Shown piece after piece: positions 1 through 12,629 of a stretch of 64,000 bases of DNA (positions within the stretch are counted from its first letter, which is position 1; each line of letters begins with the position of its first letter). Source of the DNA: Rugamonas rubra (lineage in GTDB: Bacteria > Pseudomonadota > Gammaproteobacteria > Burkholderiales > Burkholderiaceae_D); the NCBI RefSeq assembly GCF_900114705.1, contig NZ_FOTW01000030.1, forward strand, positions 1 to 64,000, written 5' to 3'. The notes under the pieces are model-generated. The model made no database searches. It saw nothing but the letters and a program-made list of their open reading frames with translations, and was not told the DNA's origin. The translations under genes and the position numbers were made by a program.

Positions 1-332
1 TCTTGTCCGACGGGCTGCTGGGTTTCGAAGTGCTCGAAAAGCTGGGCTATACGCATAAGGTGGTGCTGGCGCCGCGCGGTAAGGCGGGCACGGAGATCGA
101 GCCGTTCAAATGGCTCAACGTCTTGTTGGGGAACCTGAAAACGGCCCTGTCCGGGACGCACCACGCGTTTAAATTCCCGAAGTATGCCAGGCGATACCTC
201 GCCGAGGTCCAGTATCGCTTCAACCGCCGCGCCGACATGGCCGCCATGGTGCCGCGACTGGCGGTCGCGCTGGCGCAGACGAGGCCGTGCCCGAAATGGA
301 TGGTGCTGGGAAAGGCTGACGTAAGAACATAA
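1..332 (+). CDS. IS1595/ISXO2-type transposase, C-terminal part (cut by window edge)
   Basis: The reading frame enters from outside the window and its last 110 codons are visible. The stretch around WLNVLLGNLKTALSGTHHAF, followed by KYARRYLAEVQYRFNRR, is the characteristic C-terminal part of ISXO2-like (IS1595 family) DDE transposases, which copy and insert the IS. The conserved TALSGTHHAF...YLAEVQYRFNRR block and the MVPRL tail fit a natural C-terminus, so the 3' end looks complete. The N-terminal zinc ribbon and most of the catalytic domain lie outside. I could not identify the terminal inverted repeat in the roughly 100 bp after the stop. Confidence 0.85.
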   Translation, partial: LSDGLLGFEVLEKLGYTHKVVLAPRGKAGTEIEPFKWLNVLLGNLKTALSGTHHAFKFPKYARRYLAEVQYRFNRRADMAAMVPRLAVALAQTRPCPKWMVLGKADVRT

Positions 333-432
333 TCAGGCATCCCCAAGTGGCGCCCTGCAATCCGCAAGTTCGCCTTTACTCCCGGACCTCAATTCAGCAA
401 GGGCGCCGCCATTCGTTCAGAGTGCATCTAAA

Positions 433-1209
433 TCAGTCTGCTTCTACCACGCCCTCGCCTTTCATCAAGGTGGCTGCGAGATCAACCGCATTGCGTTCCG
501 CAGCACCGAATCTATCCTCCGGTGCATGCCGCTCTTCGTGTTCAGTGCTCATGTGCTCAATGACATTCAATATCAACACTAGGTGCAGAGCAAAGGCGCG
601 GCGCGCCAGATTCTTGTCGAATGCCGGAAAGTAGCGCGCACCAGCCGTAAATTCCGGCAAATCCAAACCGCTGACATCCAGTCTGGTCACACTTCGCACG
701 ACATCGTGCTTCGAGACATGGGCAGCAGCAGACAGATCGCCGTGAATTCTTCTCAACGACGCTTCCAAAACCTTAACGTTCGCGGCTTCGCCGTCCTTGC
801 GTTTGCCTTGCGAAATTAGCGTTAGTTGTGCCACGGTCTCCGATTCCTGCCGAAGGAGTGTCAAGGCCTGCAAATACCGCCCGTCCGCGATGGCGTCCTC
901 ACAAAGACCCATGCCGATCACGAACGACGCGAAGAGCGCAGTACGTTCCTCCCCCACTTGCGACGCTTCCACCATCTTTCCATCCACCCGCAAAATTGCA
1001 TCAGCTAGTACACCCGTCAGCAGCATATGAGCTTCCGTAAGACGCCCGTAGGCCTGCATAGACTGCTCCCGCACGCGCGCTCCGTAAACTTGCTGCACCG
1101 CACGGATGGTAGCGAAGGGTTCAAGCAGCTGCTGTGCGCATGCCGCCAGTCGTTGCTCAAAGTCAGACTGCGCATCAATTGGGTCTGCGGCTCCCTTTGG
1201 TTCCGGCAT
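433..1209 (-). CDS. Hypothetical protein (258 aa)
   Basis: I do not recognise the family. The protein is mostly alpha-helical by composition, lacks a signal peptide or membrane segment, and ends in an acidic tail. The start at MPEPKG is preferred to a longer frame beginning at 1254 because GGAGAG lies directly upstream of that ATG. Base composition is lower in GC than the flanking 1.4-12 kb block. Together with the neighbouring IS1595 transposase end, this suggests acquired or variable DNA. A helical accessory protein is about all that can be said. Confidence 0.7.
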   Translation of the reverse strand: MPEPKGAADPIDAQSDFEQRLAACAQQLLEPFATIRAVQQVYGARVREQSMQAYGRLTEAHMLLTGVLADAILRVDGKMVEASQVGEERTALFASFVIGMGLCEDAIADGRYLQALTLLRQESETVAQLTLISQGKRKDGEAANVKVLEASLRRIHGDLSAAAHVSKHDVVRSVTRLDVSGLDLPEFTAGARYFPAFDKNLARRAFALHLVLILNVIEHMSTEHEERHAPEDRFGAAERNAVDLAATLMKGEGVVEAD

Positions 1210-1371
1210 GGTCTCTCCGATTAGATTAGGGGTAGAACACTCGACAATCAACATACGAAATGGGTTGCTTCAGCGCTGCGCACTCCGGTCATCTCCATAG
1301 CGACGGCATAGTTGACGGCATACCACCGTAACACAACCTACCCGGCCGGCAGCCGCACCTTGCCCCGCCAT

Positions 1372-2730
1372 CTAGGGCAGCTCGACCACCTCGGCGTAGT
1401 CGGGCACGTGGCAGTCCCAGTGCAGCTGTTCCTCGATGCGGTGGCGCAAGGCGTCGGCCGCCGCCGGCTCGCCGTGGGTGATGAAGACGCGCTTGGGCGC
1501 CAGGCCGGCGCCGCCCAGCCATTCGAGCATCTCGTCGGCGTCGGCATGGGCCGACAGGTTGTCGATCTGGCGCACCTCGGCGCGCACCTGCACGTACTCG
1601 CCGTGGATCTTGATCTCGCCGGCGCCGCCTATCATCGCCGCGCCGCGCGTGCCGCCGGCCTGGAAGCCGGCGAACAGGATGGTGTTGCGGTGGTCGCCGG
1701 CGAAGGCCTTCAGGTGGTGCAGCACGCGCCCGCCGGTGGCCATGCCGCTGGCGGCGATGATCACCATCGGCATCTGGCGCCGGTTCAGCGCGATCGACTC
1801 CTCGACGCTGTTGACGATCTTGGCGGCGTGGCACATCGCCTCGCACCCGGCGCGCGACAGGCGGTGGTCGGCGCGGTGCTTCTGGTACAGCGCGGTGGCG
1901 TCGACCGCCATCGGGCTGTTCAGGTAGACCGGCAGCAGGCCGGGGATCTCGCCGCGCCGCTTCAACTGGTCGATCAGGTACAGCAGGGTCTGGGCGCGGC
2001 CGACGGCGAACGAGGGGATCACCGTCACGCCGCCGCGCGCCGCCGTGTCGCGCACCACCTGGCCGAGCAGCACAAGCGGGTCGGCCGGGTCGTGGCGGCG
2101 GTCGCCGTAGGTCGATTCGAGCACCAGGTAGTCGCTCGGCCGCAGCGGGGTCGGCGCCACCATGATCGGATCGCGCAGCCGGCCGACGTCGCCGGAGAAG
2201 CTGATGCTGCTGGTCGGCCCCTGCACGCGCAGCGAGGCGGCGCCGAGGATGTGGCCGGCCAGCGCCAGCTCGCAGCGCAGCTCGCCGATCTCGAACGGCG
2301 CGCCGAAGGGCTGCGGCGCGAAGAAGTCGAGGGCGCGCTCGGCGTCGCGCTCGCCGTACAGCGGCAGCGCCGGCTTGTGCTTCGAGTAGTTGTGGCGGTT
2401 GGCGTACTCGGCCTCCTCCTCGAGCAGGCGGCCGCTGTCGGGCAGCAGGATCTTGCACAGGTCGAAGGTCGCCTCGCTGCAGTAGATCTTGCCACGGAAG
2501 CCGTCGCGCACCAGCAGCGGCAGGTAGCCGCTGTGGTCGAGGTGGGCGTGGGTCAGCACCACGGCGTCGATCTCGGCCGGCGCCACCGGCAGCTCGGCCC
2601 AGTTGCGCAGGCGCAGCTGCTTGTAGCCCTGGAACAGGCCGCAGTCGACCAGGATCTTCACCGCGCCCGAGCGCAGCAGGTATTTGGAGCCGGTCACCGT
2701 GCCGGTGGCGCCGAGGAAGGTCAGGTTCAT
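1372..2730 (-). CDS. Beta-CASP metallo-beta-lactamase-fold nuclease-like protein (452 aa)
   Basis: This is a cytosolic metallo-hydrolase of the RNA-processing (CPSF73/RNase J-like) branch of the MBL superfamily. The metal motif THAHLDHSG gives H61, H63, D65 and H66. Further signatures are GHILGAAS near residue 150, the beta-CASP region with SFAVGRAQTLLYL, and the C-terminal NLSAHADADEML and FITHGEP motifs of the RNA-specificity domain. The 452-aa length is normal for single-chain bacterial members. It probably acts as an RNA endo- or exonuclease; the substrate cannot be read from sequence. It is the last gene of a same-strand run that includes the two-component genes upstream, 164 bp away, so co-transcription is possible but not obvious. 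Confidence 0.88.
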   Translation of the reverse strand: MNLTFLGATGTVTGSKYLLRSGAVKILVDCGLFQGYKQLRLRNWAELPVAPAEIDAVVLTHAHLDHSGYLPLLVRDGFRGKIYCSEATFDLCKILLPDSGRLLEEEAEYANRHNYSKHKPALPLYGERDAERALDFFAPQPFGAPFEIGELRCELALAGHILGAASLRVQGPTSSISFSGDVGRLRDPIMVAPTPLRPSDYLVLESTYGDRRHDPADPLVLLGQVVRDTAARGGVTVIPSFAVGRAQTLLYLIDQLKRRGEIPGLLPVYLNSPMAVDATALYQKHRADHRLSRAGCEAMCHAAKIVNSVEESIALNRRQMPMVIIAASGMATGGRVLHHLKAFAGDHRNTILFAGFQAGGTRGAAMIGGAGEIKIHGEYVQVRAEVRQIDNLSAHADADEMLEWLGGAGLAPKRVFITHGEPAAADALRHRIEEQLHWDCHVPDYAEVVELP

Positions 2731-2894
2731 GGCGGAGTCTTTCGATGCACAGGCGGCCGCGACCCTGCCGGAACGGCGGCGCGCGCCAGCCTGTCCTAGG
2801 CAATATGCGTGTTTTGCCTAATGAAAACTTTGCGCTAGATCAAATTCGCCGCGCGGCGCGGCCCGGGCCGGCTGCCCGGCGCGGCCGGGCCGGC

Positions 2895-3728
2895 TCAGCC
2901 GTCGGCGCGCATGCGCGCGCTGACGTCCATGCCGATGCCGCGATAGCCGACGAAGCGGCTGCTGGCGTCGAACATCGGCTCGCCGCTGACCTGCAGATGG
3001 CGCACGCGGCCGTCGGCGCCGGTGCGGCGGTAGACGAAGTCGAGGAAGGGCCGCCGCTCGGCCAGGTTGGCGGCCAGTTGGGCGCGCTCGGCCGGGTCCC
3101 AGCCGGCCTCGGCCAGCGCGGCGGCGCCGGCGCCGTCGTCCGGGCCGGCCAGGCCGAGCATCTCGGCGGCCGGGCCGGAGCAGCGCGTCAGGCGGCCCTC
3201 GGCGTCCTGCTCCCAGTACCAGTCGGAGGACAGCTCGGTGAAGCGCTGGAAGCGCGCCTCGCTCTCGCGCAGCTCGGCGGTGCGCTCCAGCACCGTGGCC
3301 TCCAACTGCTGGTTGTAGCGCTCCAGCTTCTGGTACAGCAGGCGCACCTCGAGCAGGTTGCGGATGCGCGTCTCGACCTCGACCAGCTCGAAGGGCTTGC
3401 CGACGAAGTCCTTGGCGCCGGCCTGCAGCGCGCGCAGCTTGTGGCCCGGCTGGGCGGTGATCACCAGCACCGGCACGTAGCCGTCCGGCTCGATGTCCTT
3501 CAAGGCGGCCAGCACCTCGAAGCCGTCCATGCCCGGCATTTGCAGGTCGAGCAGGATCAGGTCGTAGTGCTGCTCGCGGTGCAGCCCGGCGACGCTGAAC
3601 GGGTCCATCGTCGTGGTGACGCGGCGGTAGCCGCCGTTGCGCAGCATCTGCTCGAGCAGCATGACGTTGGCCTCCTGGTCGTCGACCACCAGGATGTTGG
3701 CGTTGAGTAGTTCGCTTGCGTTGATCAT
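2895..3728 (-). CDS. Response regulator with C-terminal PAS domain (277 aa)
   Basis: An N-terminal receiver domain (residues about 10-125) has the phosphoacceptor D61 in LLDLQMPGMDG, the acidic pair VVDDQ and K111 in VGKPFE. A coiled coil (about 125-155, LYQKLERYNQQLEATVLERTAE cut short here) leads to a PAS/PAC domain (about 157-275, SDWYWEQDAEGRL). There is no DNA-binding or enzymatic output domain. It therefore probably works as a phosphorelay adaptor or sensor that passes a signal by protein contact. GGAAG precedes the ATG. It lies 67 bp downstream of the hybrid kinase on the same strand, which is its likely phosphodonor. Confidence 0.9.
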   Translation of the reverse strand: MINASELLNANILVVDDQEANVMLLEQMLRNGGYRRVTTTMDPFSVAGLHREQHYDLILLDLQMPGMDGFEVLAALKDIEPDGYVPVLVITAQPGHKLRALQAGAKDFVGKPFELVEVETRIRNLLEVRLLYQKLERYNQQLEATVLERTAELRESEARFQRFTELSSDWYWEQDAEGRLTRCSGPAAEMLGLAGPDDGAGAAALAEAGWDPAERAQLAANLAERRPFLDFVYRRTGADGRVRHLQVSGEPMFDASSRFVGYRGIGMDVSARMRADG

Positions 3729-3795
3729 GGCCGTGCTTCCTAAATTACGTGTGCCGCCGGCGTCGCCGCCGCCGGGTTGGCGCTGTGCGCGCCGT

Positions 3796-6069
<2,274 letters not shown>

Positions 6070-6154
6070 AGATTCTTACCTTGCGCAATCGTACTCAGAG
6101 CGTCAACCTCGGCCCAGACAAGGTGCGGCAGCGCCGCCGTACAAAAATCCGCCG

Positions 6155-6910
6155 TTACAAGGGGCTGCCGGCGCCCAGCGCCGCCGGCCCGCCGCGCTGG
6201 CGCACGTCCGACAGCAGGCGGGCGAACTCCTTGCGCACCACCTGGTAGCATTCGCACACGTCGGCCTCGAGGCCGGCGCGGTCGATCACGCTGATGTGGC
6301 CGCGCCGGTAGCTGATGTAGCCGTAGCCCTGCAGCCGGCCGGCCGCCTCGGTGACGCCCTCGCGGCGCACGCCGAGCATGCTGGCGATCAGTTCCTGGGT
6401 CATGGTCAGCTCGCCGGCCGGCAGCCGGTCCAGCGTCAACAGCAGCCAACGGCACAGCTGCTGCTCGACGCTGTGGTGGCGGTTGCACACGGCGGTCTGC
6501 GCCGTCTGCGTCAACAGCGCCTGGGTGTAGCGCAGCAGCAGGCGCATCACCGGGCCGGCGCGGTTGAACTCCTCGACCAGGATATGCGCCTTCATGCGGT
6601 AGCCGTGGCCGCCGGTCTGCACCACGGCGCGGCTCGGCGTGCTCTCGCCGCCCATGAACAGCGACACGCCCAGCACGCCCTCGTTGCCGACGCCGGCGAT
6701 CTCCGACGAGCTGCCGTTCTCCAGCACATAGTGCAGCGAGACGATGGCGGTGGTGGGGAAGTAGACATGGCTGAGCTTGCCGCCGGACTCGTACAGCACG
6801 TCGCCCAGGCGCATCGCCACCGGCTCCAGATGGGGCGCCAGACGGTCGAAGTCGGCGTCGAGCAGGGCCGAGAGCAGGTGGTTTTGGTTGGGGTCGCTGG
6901 GACTGGCCAT
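6155..6910 (-). CDS. Crp/Fnr-family transcriptional regulator (251 aa)
   Basis: The N-terminal half is a cyclic-nucleotide-binding-like beta-roll (about residues 15-130, with GNEGVLGVSLFMGGES). The C-terminal half is a winged helix-turn-helix (about 150-215): MTQELIASMLGVRREGVTEA is the HTH and YGYISYRRGHISVID the wing. No FNR-type cysteine cluster is seen at the N-terminus, so an oxygen-sensing iron-sulfur centre is unlikely. The ligand is unknown; related short regulators often act without cAMP. AGGAAG lies 9 bp before the ATG. It is 85 bp upstream of the hybrid kinase on the same strand. Confidence 0.9.
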   Translation of the reverse strand: MASPSDPNQNHLLSALLDADFDRLAPHLEPVAMRLGDVLYESGGKLSHVYFPTTAIVSLHYVLENGSSSEIAGVGNEGVLGVSLFMGGESTPSRAVVQTGGHGYRMKAHILVEEFNRAGPVMRLLLRYTQALLTQTAQTAVCNRHHSVEQQLCRWLLLTLDRLPAGELTMTQELIASMLGVRREGVTEAAGRLQGYGYISYRRGHISVIDRAGLEADVCECYQVVRKEFARLLSDVRQRGGPAALGAGSPL

Positions 6911-7047
6911 GGCGGAGCTTCCTGGTTCCAGTCGTCAGCTAGGCGGGTGTCGGGGATGGCCGAACGATGGCCACCCGTACAGGGTAACACAGGCCCACGG
7001 CGCACGCCGCACGCCAGGATGACGCCGCCTGCGCCGCCCTCGCCGCC

Positions 7048-8313
7048 TCAGCCGGCGCCCGGCGGCGGCCCGGGCGGCGGCGGCCGCTGCCGGTGGTGCT
7101 TGCCCGGCCCCACCCGCTGGGCGTGGTAGATGCCGCTATGGCCGGAAAACAGGTAGGCCACCACGCAGGCCAGCGCCGCGAACGGCCCGATCTGCGGCCC
7201 GAACAGCTCGATGGCCATGATGGTCGAGGCCAGCGGCGTGTTGGCGGCGCCGGCGAACACGGCGACAAAGCCCAGCCCGGCCAGCAGCGCGAACGGCAGG
7301 TGCAGCAGCGGCGCCAGCGCGTTGCCCAGGGTGGCGCCGAGGTAGAACAGCGGCGTCACCTCGCCGCCCTTGAAGCCGCTGCCCAGCGAGGCGACGGTGA
7401 AGACGAACTTGCCGGCCCAGTCCCACGGCGCCAGCGGCCGGGCGAAGGCCTCGACGATCACCGGAATGCCCAGGCCGATGTAGCGCGTGCCGAGCAGCCA
7501 GACCGCCAGCGCGATCACACAACCGCCCAGCAGCGGGCGCAGCGGCGCGTAGGCGATGCGCCGCTTCATGAAGGCCGAGGCGGCGTGGGTGCTCCGGGCG
7601 AAGGCCATGCCGGCCAGGCCGAACAGCGCGCCGGCCGCCAGCACCGCCGCCACGTTGAGCAGCGTCAGCGGCGGCGCCGCCTGCAGCGCGTAATGGGTGT
7701 GGCGCACGCCCCAGGCCATGCCGACCTGGTCGGCGGCGATGGCCGCCACCATGCAAGGAAAGATGGCGTCGTAGCGCAGCCGGCCGATGGCCAGCACCTC
7801 CAGGCCGAAGATGGCGCCGGCCAGCGGCGTGCCGAACACCGAGGCGAAGCCGGCGCTGATGCCGGCCATCAGCAGAATGCGGCGGTCCTCGTGGCGAAGG
7901 CCGAACACGTGGGTCAGCTGGTCGGCCAGCGCGCCACCCATCTGCACGGCGGTGCCCTCGCGGCCCACCGAGGCGCCGAACAGGTGCGACACCACGGTGC
8001 CGGCCAGGACCAGCGGCGCCAGGCGCAGCGGCACCACGCGCTTCGGGTCGTGGATCTCGTCGATCAGCAGGTTGTTGCCGGCCTCGACCGAGCGGCCCAG
8101 CTTCAAATACACCCAGCCGACGGCGAAACCGGCCAGCGGCAGCAGCCAGATCAGCCAGGCGTGCGCCTCGCGGTAGCGCGTCGCCTGGTCGAGGGCGAAC
8201 AGGAAGAAGGCCGAGGCGCTGCCGCTGAGCGCGGCGACCAGGCCGGCGATGAGGCACCACTTGCCCACATAGGGCAGCAGGGCGAGCGGTTCGGGCAGTC
8301 GGGGAAGGTTCAT
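7048..8313 (-). CDS. ClC-family anion channel/transporter (about 421 aa)
   Basis: This is a polytopic inner-membrane protein with about ten hydrophobic segments and ClC hallmarks: GREGTAVQMGG (the GREGP motif, carrying the gating-type Glu) and SGFKGGEVTPLFYLGA. The usual selectivity loop GSGIPE is replaced by GNNLLIDEIH, a feature described for fluoride-type ClC proteins rather than chloride ones. The start at MNLPRLPEP is chosen because the protein fold begins here; a 35-codon longer frame to 8418 has no hydrophobic or conserved content. No good ribosome site precedes either. It is divergent from the CDF transporter gene that starts at 8516. Confidence 0.88.
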   Translation of the reverse strand: MNLPRLPEPLALLPYVGKWCLIAGLVAALSGSASAFFLFALDQATRYREAHAWLIWLLPLAGFAVGWVYLKLGRSVEAGNNLLIDEIHDPKRVVPLRLAPLVLAGTVVSHLFGASVGREGTAVQMGGALADQLTHVFGLRHEDRRILLMAGISAGFASVFGTPLAGAIFGLEVLAIGRLRYDAIFPCMVAAIAADQVGMAWGVRHTHYALQAAPPLTLLNVAAVLAAGALFGLAGMAFARSTHAASAFMKRRIAYAPLRPLLGGCVIALAVWLLGTRYIGLGIPVIVEAFARPLAPWDWAGKFVFTVASLGSGFKGGEVTPLFYLGATLGNALAPLLHLPFALLAGLGFVAVFAGAANTPLASTIMAIELFGPQIGPFAALACVVAYLFSGHSGIYHAQRVGPGKHHRQRPPPPGPPPGAG

Positions 8314-8515
8314 GGCGCCGGTGGTGAGCGGGGGTGAGCGTGAAGAGGCCTGCACAACGGGCGATGCGCGCGGACGGACAGTGGCTGCCATGCTAGCAAA
8401 AAAGTGCACCGGCGGCAATTGAGCGGGCGCCGTGGCGCTGTTCAGCGCCGCCGCCGTCCGCTATGCTACGCTGTGGCCAGCGCCCGCCTCCACATCACCA
8501 CGAGAACCAGCACAC

Positions 8516-9553
<1,038 letters not shown>

Positions 9554-9566
9554 CCGGAAGGCTGCC

Positions 9567-12128
9567 ATGCCGCCCGACGCCACCGACCAACAAGGCCTGA
9601 GCCCGGCCGAGGCGGCGCGCCGTTTGGCGGCCGACGGCCCCAACGAACTGCCGCAGTCGCGCCCGCGCAGCGCCCTGCGCCAGCTGCGCGGCGTGCTCGC
9701 CGAGCCGATGTTCCTGCTGCTGGTGGCCTGCGGCGGGATCTACATGGTGCTGGGCGACCGCGCCGAGGCGCTGATGCTGCTCGGCTTCGTCTTCATCGTC
9801 ATGGCCATCAGCTTCGTCCAGCAGCGCCGCAGCGAACGCTCGCTCGACGCGCTGCGCGACCTGTCCAGCCCGCGCGCGCTGGTGCTGCGCGACGGCGTGG
9901 CGCAGCGCATCGCCGGCCGCGAGCTGGTCGAGGGCGACATCGTGCTGCTGGCCGAGGGCGACCGCGTGCCGGCCGACATGGCCCTGCTCGACGCCTCCAA
10001 CCTGACCATCGACGAATCGATGCTGACCGGCGAATCGCTGCCGGTGGCCAAACAACTCCCCCTCGCCGACGACAACACCGCCCTGCCCGCCACGGCCGCC
10101 ATGGTGGCATCGCCCGCCGTCTACGCCTACGCCGGCACGCTGGTCACGCAGGGCATGGCGCGCGGCCGCGTCAGCGCCACCGGCGAGCGCAGCGCGCTGG
10201 GCCAGATCGGCAAGTCGCTGGCCGCGCTGGGCGGCGAGCAAACCCCGACCCAGCTGCAAACGGCGCAGATCGTGCGCCGCGTCGCCGCCATCGGCCTGGC
10301 GCTGGCCGCAGCGCTGGCGCTGGGCTGGTGGGCACTGCTGGGCGACTGGCTCAACGGCCTGCTGGCCGGCCTGACGTTGGCCATGGCCATCCTGCCGGAG
10401 GAGCTGCCGGTGGTGCTGACGCTGTTCCTCGGCCTGGGCGCCTGGCGCCTGTCGCGTGAAAAAGTCCTGGCCCGCAGCATCCCGGCGGTCGAGCTGCTCG
10501 GCGCCACCACCGTGCTGTGCGTCGACAAGACCGGCACGCTGACCGCCAACCGCATGGCGGTGCGCCGCCTGTGCTCCGAGCAGGCCGCCTACGATTGCGC
10601 CGCCGACGCCGCCGCGCCGCTGCAGGAGGAGCTGCACGGCGTGCTGGAATACGCCGTGCTGGCCAGCCACCGCCGCGCCTACGACCCGATGGAGTCGGCC
10701 ATCGGCGACGCCGGCCAACGCCTGCTGGCCAACACCGAACACCTGCACGCCGACTGGACGCTGGTCAACGACTACCCGCTGTCGCGCGAGATGCTGGCCA
10801 TGTCGCGCGTCTGGCAGTCGCCCGACCGGCGCGAGCTGATGATCGCCGCCAAGGGCGCGCCCGAGGCCGTGGTCGACCTGTGCCACATGGACGAGGCCCG
10901 CGCCGCCGCCATCGCCGCCCAGGTGGAGGCGCTGGCGCGCGACGGCCTGCGCGTGCTCGGCGTGGCCTGCGCCACCTTCAGCGCCAGCGAGCTGCCCGGC
11001 AACCAGCACGACTTCGACTTCGACTTCCTCGGCCTGGTCGCGCTGGAGGATCCGATCCGCCCCGATGTGCCGCGCGCCATCGCCGAATGCCGCGCCGCCG
11101 GCATCCGCGTGGTGATGATCACCGGCGACCACCCCGCCACCGCGCTGTCGATCGCCCGCCAGGCCGGCCTGCCGGTCGACGGCGCGGCCATGACCGGCGC
11201 CGAGCTGGCCGGCCTCGACGACGCCACCCTGCGCGCCCGCCTGCCCAACACGCAGGTGTTCTGCCGCGTCCAGCCGGAGCAGAAGTTGCGCCTGGTGCAG
11301 GCCTTCCGCGCCGCCGGCGAGGTGGTGGCGATGACCGGCGACGGCGTCAACGACGCCCCGGCGCTGAAAGCCGCGCATATCGGCGTGGCCATGGGCGCGC
11401 ACGGCACCGACGTGGCGCGCGAGGCCGCCGCGCTGGTGCTGCTCAACGACGACTTCTCCTCGCTGGTGACGGCGGTGCGCTACGGCCGCCGCGTCTTCGC
11501 CAACCTGCGCAAGGCCATCGTCTTCGTGGTGGCGGTGCACGTGCCGATCGTCGGCCTGTCGCTGCTGCCGCTGCTGTTGGGCTGGCCGATGCTGCTGATG
11601 CCGGTGCACATACTGTTCCTGCAGCTGATCATCGACCCGGCCTGCTCGGTGGTGTTCGAGGCCGAGGAGATCGAGGCCGGCGCCATGGCGGCGCCGCCGC
11701 GCCCGCCCGAGGCGCGCCTGTTCGACCGCGCCGTGCTGGTGCGCGGGCTGTGGCAGGGCGGCGGCCTGCTGGCCACCTTGGTCGGGGTGTACGCGCTGGC
11801 GCGCTGGGACAGCGGCAGCGACCAGGTGGCGCGCGCGCTGGCCTTTAGCGTGCTGGTGTTGTCGAACCTTGGACTGATCCAGGCCAACCGCGTGTGGGGA
11901 CGCGGCGCCGGTTGGGGCCGTGGCGGCCAGGCCGGCCGCTACTTCGGCGCCATCGCGCTGGCCACCTGCGCGCTGCTGGCGGCCGCGCTGGGCCTGCCGG
12001 CGCTGGGCCAGTTGTTCGGTTTCGTGCGTCCCGATGCCGCGCTGCTGCTGGCCGGCGCCGCCGTGGTCGGCCTCAACCTGCTGTGGTTCGAGGCCGTCAA
12101 ACGGGTCTTAACACGTGCGGCAACGTAG
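9567..12128 (+). CDS. Cation-translocating P-type ATPase, HAD-IC type (853 aa)
   Basis: An inner-membrane ion pump. The N-terminal cation-ATPase domain is GLSPAEAARRLAADGPNELP; the actuator has TGES; TM4 has PEELP; the phosphorylated D320 sits in CVDKTGTLT; the nucleotide-binding and hinge motifs are KGAPE and MTGDGVNDAPALK. The C-terminal membrane helices include LPLLLGWPMLLMPVHILFLQ, typical of P2-type (Ca2+/Na+-like) pumps. There is no heavy-metal-binding domain or CPC motif, so it is not a Cu/Cd/Zn P1B pump. Transported ion unknown. GGAAG lies 6 bp before the ATG. It follows the CDF gene directly and ends before a REP-like palindrome. Confidence 0.93.
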   Translation: MPPDATDQQGLSPAEAARRLAADGPNELPQSRPRSALRQLRGVLAEPMFLLLVACGGIYMVLGDRAEALMLLGFVFIVMAISFVQQRRSERSLDALRDLSSPRALVLRDGVAQRIAGRELVEGDIVLLAEGDRVPADMALLDASNLTIDESMLTGESLPVAKQLPLADDNTALPATAAMVASPAVYAYAGTLVTQGMARGRVSATGERSALGQIGKSLAALGGEQTPTQLQTAQIVRRVAAIGLALAAALALGWWALLGDWLNGLLAGLTLAMAILPEELPVVLTLFLGLGAWRLSREKVLARSIPAVELLGATTVLCVDKTGTLTANRMAVRRLCSEQAAYDCAADAAAPLQEELHGVLEYAVLASHRRAYDPMESAIGDAGQRLLANTEHLHADWTLVNDYPLSREMLAMSRVWQSPDRRELMIAAKGAPEAVVDLCHMDEARAAAIAAQVEALARDGLRVLGVACATFSASELPGNQHDFDFDFLGLVALEDPIRPDVPRAIAECRAAGIRVVMITGDHPATALSIARQAGLPVDGAAMTGAELAGLDDATLRARLPNTQVFCRVQPEQKLRLVQAFRAAGEVVAMTGDGVNDAPALKAAHIGVAMGAHGTDVAREAAALVLLNDDFSSLVTAVRYGRRVFANLRKAIVFVVAVHVPIVGLSLLPLLLGWPMLLMPVHILFLQLIIDPACSVVFEAEEIEAGAMAAPPRPPEARLFDRAVLVRGLWQGGGLLATLVGVYALARWDSGSDQVARALAFSVLVLSNLGLIQANRVWGRGAGWGRGGQAGRYFGAIALATCALLAAALGLPALGQLFGFVRPDAALLLAGAAVVGLNLLWFEAVKRVLTRAAT

Positions 12129-12284
12129 CGCCCAATGCGTCGACGCAACGAGGAACACGCCGGCGACAACGAGTCGCATGTTTCTTACCCCGCACGTCGA
12201 TACGCCACGGGGTCAGACCCCGTACGGGGTCTGACCCCTTTGCTTGCGGGGTAAGGCCGGCGTCGCAGATAAGCTTGACGAACC
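12129..12284. repeat. REP-like nested palindrome between convergent genes
   Basis: This 156-bp gap separates the P-type ATPase from a small unknown gene read toward it. A perfect 30-bp palindrome at 12209-12238 has half-site GGGGTCAGACCCC and centre GTAC. It is flanked by an 11-bp outer inverted repeat, CTTACCCCGCA at 12184-12194 and TGCGGGGTAAG at 12245-12255. The structure can fold as a long hairpin on either strand, so it may terminate or protect both transcripts. Related palindromes occur at 19393 and 25564. Confidence 0.85.
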
Positions 12285-12512
12285 CTAGTTGATGCGCTTC
12301 AGGCGCTGGCCGTGGATACCCCACAAGCAATCCTCGCCTTCATAGTTGGCGGAGATGGCCCAGCCCGTGCCGACCTTCTGCACGCCGGTCTCGCACTCGA
12401 TTTCCTTGGCCAGTTTCTGGCCCCAGCCCTCGGCGGCGCCGCGGCCTTTGAACAGTTCTTTGTCGTTGAAGATAACGGTGGCGTCGAAGACGGGTACGGC
12501 GAATATGGTCAT
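12285..12512 (-). CDS. Small hypothetical protein (75 aa)
   Basis: I do not recognise this family. The protein begins MTIFAVPVFDATVIF and contains a repeated-looking hydrophobic/charged pattern with two cysteines (ECETG, EDCLWG). It has no signal peptide. The start at MTIFAV is supported by an AGGA ribosome site about 9 bp upstream; an upstream extension to 12623 is GC-rich noise. It lies 117 bp downstream of lplT on the same strand, so it may be transcribed with it. Probably a genuine small cytosolic protein. Confidence 0.65.
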   Translation of the reverse strand: MTIFAVPVFDATVIFNDKELFKGRGAAEGWGQKLAKEIECETGVQKVGTGWAISANYEGEDCLWGIHGQRLKRIN

Positions 12513-12629
12513 GATGCTAATTCCTGATGATTGGTGAAAGCGACGGCCCGGGCCGTCAGCGCCGCATTGTGCCACAAGGCAGGCGAGCGGACGCGGCTCG
12601 GCGCCCCGGACTGGCGGCGCCATCGCGTA

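Noticed and set aside
333-432. Right-end inverted repeat of the IS1595-type element
   Set aside because: No sequence could be assigned without the left end, which is outside the window.
8314-8515. Possible fluoride riboswitch upstream of the ClC gene
   Set aside because: I looked for the crcB-type conserved pattern on the minus strand and did not find it.
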